Below, piece by piece: positions 24,534 through 32,596 of a stretch of DNA of 64,000 nt; the first letter of the stretch is position 1, and every line of letters starts with the position of its first letter. The stretch covers positions 1 through 64,000 of the forward strand of contig SVLP01000001.1 in the NCBI GenBank assembly GCA_015067895.1, in the 5' to 3' direction. The notes beneath the pieces are model-generated. The model had not been told where the DNA came from. It worked only from the letters and a program-made list of their open reading frames with translations, and did not search any database. The position numbers were made by a program, and so were the translations under genes. The stretch is from Oscillospiraceae bacterium (GTDB lineage Bacteria > Bacillota_A > Clostridia > Oscillospirales > Oscillospiraceae).

Positions 24534-24664
24534 GAATGAATGATGAATAATGAAAAATGAATATTGAATAATTGTGGTATTTTCTGACGAAAATGATTGA
24601 GATATTGTCCCGTCAGGGACACCATAATTCTTCATTATTCATCATTCACTATTCAATATTCATT
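24534..24664. repeat. TGAATAA heptamer palindrome with conserved core, copy 2 (complete)
   Basis: Left arm TGAATGA, TGAATAA, TGAAAAA, TGAATAT, TGAATAA; core with GGTATTTTCTGACGAAAATG and GTCCCGTCAGGGAC; right arm the reverse complement of the left. The core is the inverse of that at 9590-9690. It marks the right boundary of the phage cassette. Confidence 0.88.
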
Positions 24665-24701
24665 AAAGGGCGCGTTGCAAAATTGCAACGCGCCCTTTTT
24701 T
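24665..24701. terminator. Bidirectional terminator at the 3' end of glgP
   Basis: AAAGGGCGCGTTGCAA/TTGCAACGCGCCCTTTTTT, a near-perfect 16-base stem with A and T runs on both sides. Confidence 0.92.
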
Positions 24702-24707
24702 ATGAGG

Positions 24708-27038
24708 TTAGCGGACGGTGGGCTCGATGTGCCAGATCTCGGAAGCGTACTGACGGATGGTACGGTCGGAGGAGAACTTGGCGGCGGAGGCCACGTTCAT
24801 CAGGCACTTGCGGCCGAAGGCCAGACGGTCAGCGTACTCGGCGTTGGCGCGGAGCTTGGCATCGATGTAGCTGTCGTAGTCCTTCAGGACGTAGTACTGG
24901 TCAGAGGAGGGGCCCCAGCTGATGAGCTTGTTGTAGACCTCGCGGATGCCGTTGTCGGTCTCGACGGTGCCGTTGACCATGGTGTCCACAGCACGGCGCA
25001 GATCGGGGTTGGCGTCGTAGAAGTTCTTGGCGTAGTAGTTACCCTTGATGGCGTTGATCTCGTCAACGGTGGCACCGAAGATATACTCATTGGCGTGACC
25101 GGCCTCCTGGGCGATCTCCACGTTGGCACCGTCCAGGGTGCCCAGGGTGACAGCACCGTTGAGCATCAGCTTCATGTTGCCGGTGCCGGAGGCCTCCAGG
25201 CCGGCAGGGGAGATCTGCTCGGAGATGTCGGCAGCGGGGATGATGTGCTCGGCGTAGGAGCAGTTATAGTTGTGGACGAAGCACACGCGCATCTTGTTGT
25301 TGACGGCGGGATCGTTGTTGATGAGCTTGGCCAGCCGGTTGATGTAGCGGATGACGCTCTTGGCATCCTCATAGCCGGGGGCAGCCTTGGCACCGAAGAT
25401 GAAGCAGGTGGGCTGGAAGTTGGGCAGACGGCCGTCCTTCAGGCGGAAGTAGATGTCGGCGATGGAGATGGCGTTCATCAGCTGGCGCTTGTACATGTGC
25501 AGACGCTTGACCTGGACATCGAACAGGAAGTCGGGGTTGAGCTGGATGCCCTCGCTCTTGGCGATGACCTTGCACAGCTGCTCCTTCTTCTGGTGCTTGA
25601 TGTAGTTGAAGCGGCCCACCAGCTCGTCGTCGATCATGCCCTTCAGGGCGCCGATCTCGTCCAGATTCTTCAGGAAGTCGGCGCCGACCTTCTCGCGAAC
25701 CATGGCGACCAGCTCGGGGTTGCACAGGCCGAACCAGCGGCGGGGGGTGATGCCGTTGGTCTTGTTCTGGAAGCGCTCGGGGAAGACCTTGTACCACTTG
25801 TTGAAGACGTCGTCGGTCAGGATCTTGGAGTGGATCTCGGCAACGCCGTTGACGTAGGAGCCAACGTAGATGGAGAGGTTGGCCATGTGGACGATGTCGT
25901 CCTGGATGATCCACAGACCGGAGCCGGGCATCTCGTTGCGCAGCTTGTGGTCGATCATGCAGATGATGGAAGCGATCTCGGGCACCACGGAGCGCAGCAG
26001 GTGCAGGGGCCACTTCTCCAGAGCCTCACCCAGAACGGTGTGGTTGGTGTAGGAGAAGGTCTTCTGGGCCACGGAGAAGGCCTGCTCGAAGGACATGCCC
26101 TTCTTCATCAGCAGACGGATCAGCTCGGGGATGGACATGGCGGGGTGGGTGTCGTTGAGCTGGACAGCGTTGAACTTGCTGAACTCATTCAGGTCGCTGT
26201 GGTTCAGCTTGAAGACACGCAGCATATCCTGCAGGGAGGCGGAGGACAGGACGTACTGCTGCTTGATGCGCAGACGCTTGCCCTCGTCGTTGGAGTCGTT
26301 GGGGTACAGGACACGGGTGATGTCCTCAGCCTTGTTCTTGGCCTCCAGAGCCTTGGCGTACTGCTGGGCGTTGAAGGCGTCGAAGTCCAGGTCGGACAGG
26401 GGCTCACACTGCCACAGACGCAGGGTGTTGATGTTGTTGGTGCCGTAGCCGATGACGGGGACGTCGTAGGGGACAGCCTTGACGGTGTGGTCGGGGAAGG
26501 TGATGGTGACGGTGTGCTTGTCCCGGCGGAAGGACCAGGGATCGCCGTGGGCAGTCCAGTCGTCAGCAGCCTGGCACTGGTTGCCCTTCTCGTCGAAGGA
26601 CTGCTTGAACAGGCCGTGCTTGTAGCGCAGACCGTAGCCGCTCAGGGGCAGGTCGCAGGAAGCAGCGGAGTCCATGAAGCAGGCAGCCAGACGGCCCAGA
26701 CCGCCGTTGCCCAGAGCGTCGTCCTCGACGTCCTCCAAGATGGCCAGATCCACGCCCTTGGCGGCGAAGAGGGCCTTCATCTCGTCCAGGATGCCCAGGT
26801 TGAACAGGTTGCTGTACACCAGACGGCCGATCAGGTACTCGGCGGAGATGTAGTAGGCCTTGCGCTTGGGGGCGCGGGCGGCCTTGCTGGCGCTCCAGTT
26901 CTCGTGGATGGCCATCATGACGGCCTCGCCCAGAGCGTTGTGCAGCTCGTTGGCGGAAGCCTCGGTCAGGGAAACATCATACTTGTACTTCAGCTGAGTT
27001 TCAGTCCAGTACAGAATGTTTTCGCAGTTGTAGCTCAT
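24708..27038 (-). CDS. glgP: Glycogen/alpha-glucan phosphorylase
   Basis: 776 residues. A GT35 phosphorylase that releases glucose 1-phosphate from alpha-1,4-glucans. Conserved blocks: RKAYYISAEYLIGRL, the glycine-rich NGGLGRLAACFMDS, NDTHPAM, GSYVNGVAEIHS, and the pyridoxal-phosphate site EASGTGNMKLMLNG with the cofactor lysine at position 623. It is slightly shorter than E. coli GlgP (815), mostly at the ends. It lies 46 bases after malQ on the same strand, so both are probably one transcript acting on maltodextrin or glycogen. Start ATG has AAGGAG upstream. Confidence 0.97.
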   Translation of the reverse strand: MSYNCENILYWTETQLKYKYDVSLTEASANELHNALGEAVMMAIHENWSASKAARAPKRKAYYISAEYLIGRLVYSNLFNLGILDEMKALFAAKGVDLAILEDVEDDALGNGGLGRLAACFMDSAASCDLPLSGYGLRYKHGLFKQSFDEKGNQCQAADDWTAHGDPWSFRRDKHTVTITFPDHTVKAVPYDVPVIGYGTNNINTLRLWQCEPLSDLDFDAFNAQQYAKALEAKNKAEDITRVLYPNDSNDEGKRLRIKQQYVLSSASLQDMLRVFKLNHSDLNEFSKFNAVQLNDTHPAMSIPELIRLLMKKGMSFEQAFSVAQKTFSYTNHTVLGEALEKWPLHLLRSVVPEIASIICMIDHKLRNEMPGSGLWIIQDDIVHMANLSIYVGSYVNGVAEIHSKILTDDVFNKWYKVFPERFQNKTNGITPRRWFGLCNPELVAMVREKVGADFLKNLDEIGALKGMIDDELVGRFNYIKHQKKEQLCKVIAKSEGIQLNPDFLFDVQVKRLHMYKRQLMNAISIADIYFRLKDGRLPNFQPTCFIFGAKAAPGYEDAKSVIRYINRLAKLINNDPAVNNKMRVCFVHNYNCSYAEHIIPAADISEQISPAGLEASGTGNMKLMLNGAVTLGTLDGANVEIAQEAGHANEYIFGATVDEINAIKGNYYAKNFYDANPDLRRAVDTMVNGTVETDNGIREVYNKLISWGPSSDQYYVLKDYDSYIDAKLRANAEYADRLAFGRKCLMNVASAAKFSSDRTIRQYASEIWHIEPTVR

Positions 27039-27084
27039 TAAATATACTCCTTAAAAATGTAATTGCGGTTACGCAATGGTTTTC

Positions 27085-28602
27085 TTACTCGGTGACTTCC
27101 TCGGCCTTGACGGGGGCGCGGCCGAACCGCTTGGTCAGGGCGAAGATCCGCTCGGCCAACTCATCGCTGGCGAAGCCGTCCCAGGCGCGCCAGGTCCAGT
27201 TGTTGGTGGTCATGGTGCCGGGGAAGTTCATGCGGGATTCCTCACCCAGGGTCAGGTAGTCCTGCATCTGGACGATGCACAGGTCGGAGACGGAGGCCAT
27301 GGCGGTCTTGATGAGGCTCCAGACCAGCTCCTTCTGGGTCATCTTGTCGGCCACATCCTCCAGACCCAGATACTCCACCACGTAGTCCAGAGCCTCGTAG
27401 GAGGCGGTGTGGAACCACTGCAGAGTGGTCATGTTGTCATGGGTGCCGGTGTAGCAGACGGAGTTGGTGGGGTAGTTGTGGGGCAGGTACTCGTTCTCCT
27501 TGCAGCCGTCGAAGGCGAAGCCCAGCACCTTCATGCCGGGGTAGCCGGAGTTGTCGCGCAGGTCGAGGACTTCCTGGGTCAGGGTGCCCAGATCCTCGGC
27601 GATGAACTTGACGGTGGGCAGGCCGGTCTTCAGGGCGTTGACGAAGTCCATGTCGGGGCCCTTGATCCACTTGCCGCCCTTGGCGGTGGTGTCGCCGTAG
27701 GGGACAGACCAGTAGGCCTCGAAGCCACGGAAGTGATCCAGACGGATGACGTCGTAGAGCTTGCCGGCGGCGGCCATGCGGCGCACCCACCAGTCGAAGT
27801 TCTGCTGCTTCATCTTGTCCCAGTTGTACAGGGGGTTGCCCCAGAGCTGGCCGTCCTCGGAGAAGGCATCGGGGGGGCAGCCGGCGATGGCGGTGGGAGT
27901 CAGGGTCTCGTCCAGCTGGAACAGGTCGGGCTCGCACCAGACCTCCACGGAGTCGTAGGGGACGTAGATGGGCACGTCACCGATGATCTCGATGCCCTTG
28001 GAGTGGGCGTAGTTCAGCAGAGCAGTCCACTGCTTGTAGAAGATGTACTGGACGAAGCAGTAGAAGCGGATCTCGTTTGCCAGACGCTCGCGGGCGGCGT
28101 TCAGGGCCTCGGCCTTGCGGAACTTCAGACCATCCTCCCAGGTGTACCAGGCGGCGGAATTGTTCTCGCCCTTCAGGGCCATGAACAGGGCAAAGTCGGG
28201 CAGCCATGCGGCCTGCTCGGCCTGGAAGGCGTCGAAATCGGCGCCGCCGGGGAAGCGGTCGTAGGCCAGACGCAGAACGGCCAGCTTGTTGTTGTACATG
28301 CGGCCGAAGTCGACCCGGTCATTAGACCAGCACCAGTCGCGGTGTGCGACCTCGTCGACGGTCAGCAGACCCTCTTCGATCAGGAACTCCAGGTCGATCA
28401 GGTAGGGGTTGCCCGCGTAGGCGGAATTGGACTGGTAGGGAGAATCACCGTAGCCGGTGGGAGTCAGGGGAAGGATCTGCCAGCTCTGCTGGCCGGACTT
28501 CTCCAGAAAGTCAACAAAATCAAAAGCACTCTTGCCCATGGTGCCGATGCCGTACTTGCCCGGCAGGGAGGTGATGTGCATCAGGATGCCGCTCTTGCGC
28601 AT
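27085..28602 (-). CDS. malQ: 4-alpha-glucanotransferase (GH77)
   Basis: 505 residues. Amylomaltase that transfers maltodextrin segments and frees glucose. Family features: N-terminal GILMHITSLPGKYGIGTMG, YGDSPYQSNSAYAGNPYLI, IIGDVPIYVPYDSVEVW, VIRLDHFRGFEAYWSVP (nucleophile Asp), FIAEDLGTLTQEV (general acid Glu) and YTGTHDNMTTLQWF (third Asp). Start ATG at 28600-28602 follows GCAAAGGAG; a longer frame from 28719 runs through the promoter and is rejected. A promoter lies ~90 bases upstream. It precedes glgP. Confidence 0.97.
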   Translation of the reverse strand: MRKSGILMHITSLPGKYGIGTMGKSAFDFVDFLEKSGQQSWQILPLTPTGYGDSPYQSNSAYAGNPYLIDLEFLIEEGLLTVDEVAHRDWCWSNDRVDFGRMYNNKLAVLRLAYDRFPGGADFDAFQAEQAAWLPDFALFMALKGENNSAAWYTWEDGLKFRKAEALNAARERLANEIRFYCFVQYIFYKQWTALLNYAHSKGIEIIGDVPIYVPYDSVEVWCEPDLFQLDETLTPTAIAGCPPDAFSEDGQLWGNPLYNWDKMKQQNFDWWVRRMAAAGKLYDVIRLDHFRGFEAYWSVPYGDTTAKGGKWIKGPDMDFVNALKTGLPTVKFIAEDLGTLTQEVLDLRDNSGYPGMKVLGFAFDGCKENEYLPHNYPTNSVCYTGTHDNMTTLQWFHTASYEALDYVVEYLGLEDVADKMTQKELVWSLIKTAMASVSDLCIVQMQDYLTLGEESRMNFPGTMTTNNWTWRAWDGFASDELAERIFALTKRFGRAPVKAEEVTE

Positions 28603-28690
28603 AACGAATCTCCTTTGCTCTTGCCAAATTCTGTATTTGTCATAGTCAGCGGCGGGAGGGTATAGTGACCCCATTGAAGCCGCCTGACTA

Positions 28691-28719
28691 AGAATAATGC
28701 TTTTTCCCCGATTTGTCAA
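28691..28719 (-). promoter_or_regulatory. Sigma-A promoter of malQ-glgP
   Basis: Reverse strand TTGACA (28714-28719), 17 bases, TATTCT (28691-28696). Confidence 0.82.
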
Positions 28720-28868
28720 GTGTTAGCGATGGCGCAACCGAGTGCGCAGGGTATTTTTATAAAGTTTTACAAATTTTGTTGGATTTTAGCGGGAGTTTCG
28801 TGGGAGAATCCCGGAAAAACAGGCGCCGTTTCGGATTTATACAATCCTGCTGAGCCCGCCCGGAGACG
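28720..28868. other. Unassigned intergenic stretch
   Basis: Between the malQ promoter and the terminator of the next gene I see no reading frame with a ribosome site, no repeat and no convincing RNA structure. Confidence 0.5.
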
Positions 28869-28869
28869 G

Positions 28870-28901
28870 CAGAAGCCCCCGGCGGGAAGCCGGGGGCGGG
28901 G
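28870..28901 (-). terminator. Terminator-like hairpin of the PPC-SLH gene
   Basis: GCCCCCGGC/GCCGGGGGC stem a few bases past the stop codon. Only a weak T stretch follows on the reverse strand. Confidence 0.6.
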
Positions 28902-28907
28902 ATGGGA

Positions 28908-30662
28908 TCAGCTGTTGTAGGCGCGGTAGAGGAAGGTGACGACCTGGGCCCGGTTGCAGGCGGCGTTGGGGCCGAACTCGGTGGCGGTCAGGCCGTTGGT
29001 GATGCCGTTCTCCACGGCCCAGGCGATGGGAGCCTCGTACCAGGCACCGGCGGGCACATCGGTGAAGGGCAGACCGTCGGTGGCGGCGGCGGGGGACTCG
29101 AAGGCCCGGTGCAGGAAGGTGACGACCTGGGCCCGGTTGCACACGCCGGTGGGGGAGAAGGTGGTGGCGGAGGTGCCGGTGGTGATGCCGTTTTCAACCG
29201 CCCAGAGGACGGGCTTATAGAAGAAGTCGGAGGTCTTCACATCGGTGAAGGGGTTGACGGCGGACTTGGGAGCGGGGCTGCCCGCAGCGCGCCACAGGAA
29301 GGTGACCACATGGGCCCGCATACAGGCATCGTTGGGGGAGAAGGTGGTGCCGGTGGTACCGGAGGTGATGCCCTGCTCCACGGCCCAGAGGACGGGATCG
29401 TAGTAGAAGGAGTCGGCGGGAACATCGGAGAAGGGATTCTCGGTGTTCAGCTTGAAGGTGTAGTTGCCGGTGCTGAAATACGAGGAACCGGAGTAGTCAA
29501 AATCGTATTGGCAGGTAACACTCATCGTATAGGTACCGGCTTTTAGCGCGATTTTATGCAGGTTGTGGCGTGTTTTGGAAGTAGAGTCCCACTCGTTATT
29601 GTCATCATACCATACACGGTCTCCGGCATCGTTGTAGATCTGGAGTGCATAATACTTCATGTATGAGGTGAAGTCCACAGTCAGCGTCATATCTTTTGCC
29701 AGTGTGAACTCGAAGAAATCCTTGCTATCGTTCAACGCGATCTGACCGATGATCTGCTTATTGGGGATGATCCACTGGGCACTTGCGATGGAATTGTTGG
29801 GTTCCACCTCGTTGGCATTGGCATTAACATAATCGACGGCAAGAGTATAGTTGCCGGTGCTGAAATACGAGGATCCCGTATAGTCGAAATCGTATTGACT
29901 GGTTATTTTGATATAGTAGGTACCCGCCAGCAGATGTTGGGAATAGGTCAAATGCTGAGTTTTGGAGGTTGTATCCCATTCGTTGTTGTCATCAGACCAG
30001 ATATTGCGTCCGTCTGCATCGTAAAGCGTGATGGCAGCGTATTTCATATAGGAAGTCAGATCCAGTATCAGCTTGCCGGAGGCAGGAAGCTCAATGCGGT
30101 AGAAGTCTTGGCTGTCATTCACGGCGATTTGACCGTTGATGCTGCTGTGCAGGGGAAGCTCATTGGATTGTGCGATGTTGTCATTGTTCTCGACTTCAGT
30201 GGCATTGGCGTTTACATAATCGGTTTTGATGACGTACTCGCCGGTACTATAATACGAGGATCCCGTATAGTCAAAATCGTATTCGGCAGTAACTCTGATG
30301 TAATAGGTTCCCTCGGTCAGATGCTTGGAGTAGCTGTCGGTTCGCATACCGGCAGAGGAGTCCCACTCGTTGTTGTCGTCGGCCCAGAGCTGTTTGCCGT
30401 CCCAATCATAGATAGAAAGGGTATAGTATTTCATGTAGGAGGTCATTTTTAGGGTGATTTTGCCGGATTCCTCCAGGGTAAATTTGTACCAGTCCACGCC
30501 TTTCTTTTCCGAGATGCTGCCGTTAATGGTGTCGCAGATCTCAAATTCCTGTGCGGTGGGGATGCTGTCATTGGGCTCCGAGTCCTCCAGAGCCAGGGCC
30601 GTCACGGGGAGTATGCCCAGGATCAGGCACAGAGCCAGAAATGCTGTGAGCAATCGTTTCAT
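28908..30662 (-). CDS. SLH surface protein with three PPC-like domains
   Basis: 584 residues. Signal peptide (~1-26, MKRLLTAFLALCLILG), then three similar ~115-residue repeats (~30-385). Each starts with an xEPN(D/N)SIxxAQ-like motif, contains DWYKF / DFYRIEL / DFFEFTL, LTSYMKYY, a DDNNEWD motif and AGTYYIxIT. They resemble bacterial pre-peptidase C-terminal (PPC, jelly-roll) domains. Three SLH repeats at ~388-580 (FSDVPADSFYYDPVLWAVEQGIT and relatives) should bind the cell-wall secondary polymer. No catalytic domain is evident, so it may be an adhesin or structural surface protein. Own promoter and terminator. Confidence 0.85.
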   Translation of the reverse strand: MKRLLTAFLALCLILGILPVTALALEDSEPNDSIPTAQEFEICDTINGSISEKKGVDWYKFTLEESGKITLKMTSYMKYYTLSIYDWDGKQLWADDNNEWDSSAGMRTDSYSKHLTEGTYYIRVTAEYDFDYTGSSYYSTGEYVIKTDYVNANATEVENNDNIAQSNELPLHSSINGQIAVNDSQDFYRIELPASGKLILDLTSYMKYAAITLYDADGRNIWSDDNNEWDTTSKTQHLTYSQHLLAGTYYIKITSQYDFDYTGSSYFSTGNYTLAVDYVNANANEVEPNNSIASAQWIIPNKQIIGQIALNDSKDFFEFTLAKDMTLTVDFTSYMKYYALQIYNDAGDRVWYDDNNEWDSTSKTRHNLHKIALKAGTYTMSVTCQYDFDYSGSSYFSTGNYTFKLNTENPFSDVPADSFYYDPVLWAVEQGITSGTTGTTFSPNDACMRAHVVTFLWRAAGSPAPKSAVNPFTDVKTSDFFYKPVLWAVENGITTGTSATTFSPTGVCNRAQVVTFLHRAFESPAAATDGLPFTDVPAGAWYEAPIAWAVENGITNGLTATEFGPNAACNRAQVVTFLYRAYNS

Positions 30663-30709
30663 AATGATCTTCCTTTCAAACTTTTAGTGCGGCTGAGCCA
30701 CCTATCAGA

Positions 30710-30738
30710 ATTATAGGCAAAAAGATAAAGATAGTCAA
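30710..30738 (-). promoter_or_regulatory. Sigma-A promoter of the PPC-SLH gene
   Basis: Reverse strand TTGACT (30733-30738), 17 bases, TATAAT (30710-30715). Confidence 0.85.
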
Positions 30739-30754
30739 GCTAAGGACAAAGAAA

Positions 30755-30781
30755 AAGCCCTCCGGCTTGTGCCGGAGGGCG
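30755..30781 (-). terminator. Terminator of the binding-protein-SLH gene
   Basis: GCCCTCCGGC/GCCGGAGGGC hairpin, with TTTTTC following on the reverse strand. Confidence 0.88.
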
Positions 30782-30790
30782 GGGATGGGA

Positions 30791-32536
30791 TCAGTCGTTG
30801 TAGGCGCGGTAGAGGAAGGTGACGACCTGGGCCCGGTTGCAGGCGGCGTTGGGGCCGAACTCGGTGGCGGTCAGGCCGTTGGTGATGCCGTTTTCCACGG
30901 CCCAGAGGACGGGTTTATAGAAGAAATCGGTGGTCTTCACATCCTTGAAGGGGTTAGCGGCGGACTCGGGTTCCGGGGAACCCATGGCGCGCCACAGGAA
31001 GGTGACCACGGCGGCCCGGTTGCACACGTCATAGGAGCCGAACTTGTTTGCGGAAACGCCGTTGGTGATGCCCTTTTCCACCGCCCACAGGACGCTCTTG
31101 TAGAAGAAGTTGGAGGACTTCACATCGTTGAAGGGATTGACGGTGGAGGTGGGCTCGGGGGATTTTGCGGCACGGTGCAGGAAGGTGACCACCTGGGCCC
31201 GGAGACACTGGCCATTCGGATTGAAGGTGGTGTCGGTGGCACCGGTGGTGATGCCGTTTTCCAGAGCCCAGAGGACGGAATTCTCATACCATGCTCCGGC
31301 GGGGACATCGGTGAAGGGAGGGGGAGTCTCGCCGCCGTTGAGATCGGTGTTTAATTCCTCGGTCTTCTGCGCGGCATTCTGGGGCGTGATGAGCCCATTG
31401 ACAAGCTCGAAACCAAAGGTTCCGATGGGGCCCCAACAGGCATCCATGGCCTGGACGCCGGGCTGAACTCTGGAGGCATGGAGGTGGGTGTTCATCTGGG
31501 CGACGGCTGCGGCATTGGCGGTAATGGAAGGATCCGTGGCCAGAGAAGCGGCGGCGGGGACCGGCTTGTAGACGTCGTCTGCATTCCAGCGCAGGAGCTG
31601 GGATTCCGGAGTGGCCAGGAACTGCGCCAGTGCCCGGGCTGCCGCCTCGTGCCGGGTGTGGCCATTGATACCAATGGCTTGGCTGGCCAGGTAGGACAGC
31701 AGCTGCTTGTCCTGGCCGTCGATGCGAACCGTGGGAGGCTGGGCGGCACCCAGATCCTCGCCCAGGGCCTCGTAAAGACCGGCATAATCCCAGGTGCCGG
31801 AGAAATAGGCGTCAACGGAACCGTCCTTCAGACCAGCATTGCCGCGTCCGTCGCCGTCAATGATAAAATTGGGATGTTGGAGCAGCTCCAGCAGACGCAG
31901 GGTAACGTCGGTGCCCCGCTTGCCGCCGAACCGGGCACCGGCTGCTTCGTCGCAGCCGTCCGCACCGAACAGGGTGCAGCCGTTGGCAAAGTAGAAGGCG
32001 GGCAGATGCCAGCTGTTGCAGATCTCAAAGGCAACGGTGCCCTTCTGCAGCATGGTCTCCAGGGACTTGACATCCTCCTCGGAGAAGACGGACTTGTTGT
32101 AGTACATGAACCAGGTGTTGCTGGAAACGGGATAGCCGTAGTAATAATCAGCGGAATCCTTGACGGTATTCATGATGGACTGGGAGGAATGAGCCAGAGC
32201 CACCGCGGTTTCATCGGCGTCCAGCGCCAGCAGTGCGCCCAGGTCGACCAGCTCATGACACTGATCGCTGGCGAAAAAGAAGACGTCGGCACCGGCGGCG
32301 GGATCCGGATGCATCATGGAATTGGCATCACCGGCGGGGCAGACACCCACATCCCAGGTGATATTCCACTGGGGATTGGCTGCTTCAAAGGCGTCCAGCT
32401 GCCGGTACAGCCAGTCCATATCCTCGTAGGCCGCCCAGACACGCAGCTCCATGGACTCGGCAGCCTGGGCGGTGCCGGGAAACAGACCCACGAGCAGCAT
32501 CAGGCTCAGGATCCATGCGATGATTCGTTTCTTCAT
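30791..32536 (-). CDS. Solute-binding-protein domain fused to three SLH repeats
   Basis: 581 residues. Signal peptide ~1-25 (MKKRIIAWILSLMLLVGLFPGTAQA) without a lipobox Cys. Residues ~26-385 look like a family 1 (MalE-type) extracellular solute-binding protein: LRVWAAYEDMDWLYRQLDAFEAANPQ, ADVFFFASDQCHELVDLGALL, YGYPVSSNTWFMYYNKSVFSEED and GTWDYAGL. Three SLH repeats follow (~395-581). In Gram-positives such binding proteins are normally lipoproteins; here the wall-binding repeats replace the lipid anchor. No permease genes are adjacent, although an MsmX-type ATPase lies 5 kb away. Sugar capture is plausible but the ligand is unknown. Start ATG at 32534-32536 has AAAGGAG upstream. Confidence 0.82.
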   Translation of the reverse strand: MKKRIIAWILSLMLLVGLFPGTAQAAESMELRVWAAYEDMDWLYRQLDAFEAANPQWNITWDVGVCPAGDANSMMHPDPAAGADVFFFASDQCHELVDLGALLALDADETAVALAHSSQSIMNTVKDSADYYYGYPVSSNTWFMYYNKSVFSEEDVKSLETMLQKGTVAFEICNSWHLPAFYFANGCTLFGADGCDEAAGARFGGKRGTDVTLRLLELLQHPNFIIDGDGRGNAGLKDGSVDAYFSGTWDYAGLYEALGEDLGAAQPPTVRIDGQDKQLLSYLASQAIGINGHTRHEAAARALAQFLATPESQLLRWNADDVYKPVPAAASLATDPSITANAAAVAQMNTHLHASRVQPGVQAMDACWGPIGTFGFELVNGLITPQNAAQKTEELNTDLNGGETPPPFTDVPAGAWYENSVLWALENGITTGATDTTFNPNGQCLRAQVVTFLHRAAKSPEPTSTVNPFNDVKSSNFFYKSVLWAVEKGITNGVSANKFGSYDVCNRAAVVTFLWRAMGSPEPESAANPFKDVKTTDFFYKPVLWAVENGITNGLTATEFGPNAACNRAQVVTFLYRAYND

Positions 32537-32564
32537 AAGAATGCTCCTTTCATTTTGCGGATTC

Positions 32565-32596
32565 AAAAAGCCCGCTGCCGGGGGCAGATGGTGGGC
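32565..32596 (-). terminator. Terminator of the CHAP-like SLH gene
   Basis: Reverse strand AGCCC...CTGCC/GGCAG...GGGCT hairpin followed by TTTTTG. Confidence 0.75.

Noticed and set aside
17602..24700. Prophage attachment sites flanking the cassette
   Set aside because: No direct repeat common to both ends and no tRNA gene at either edge.
24597..27041. 814-codon open frame antisense to glgP
   Set aside because: Starts within a repeat, is compositionally skewed, and the opposite strand encodes a clear phosphorylase.
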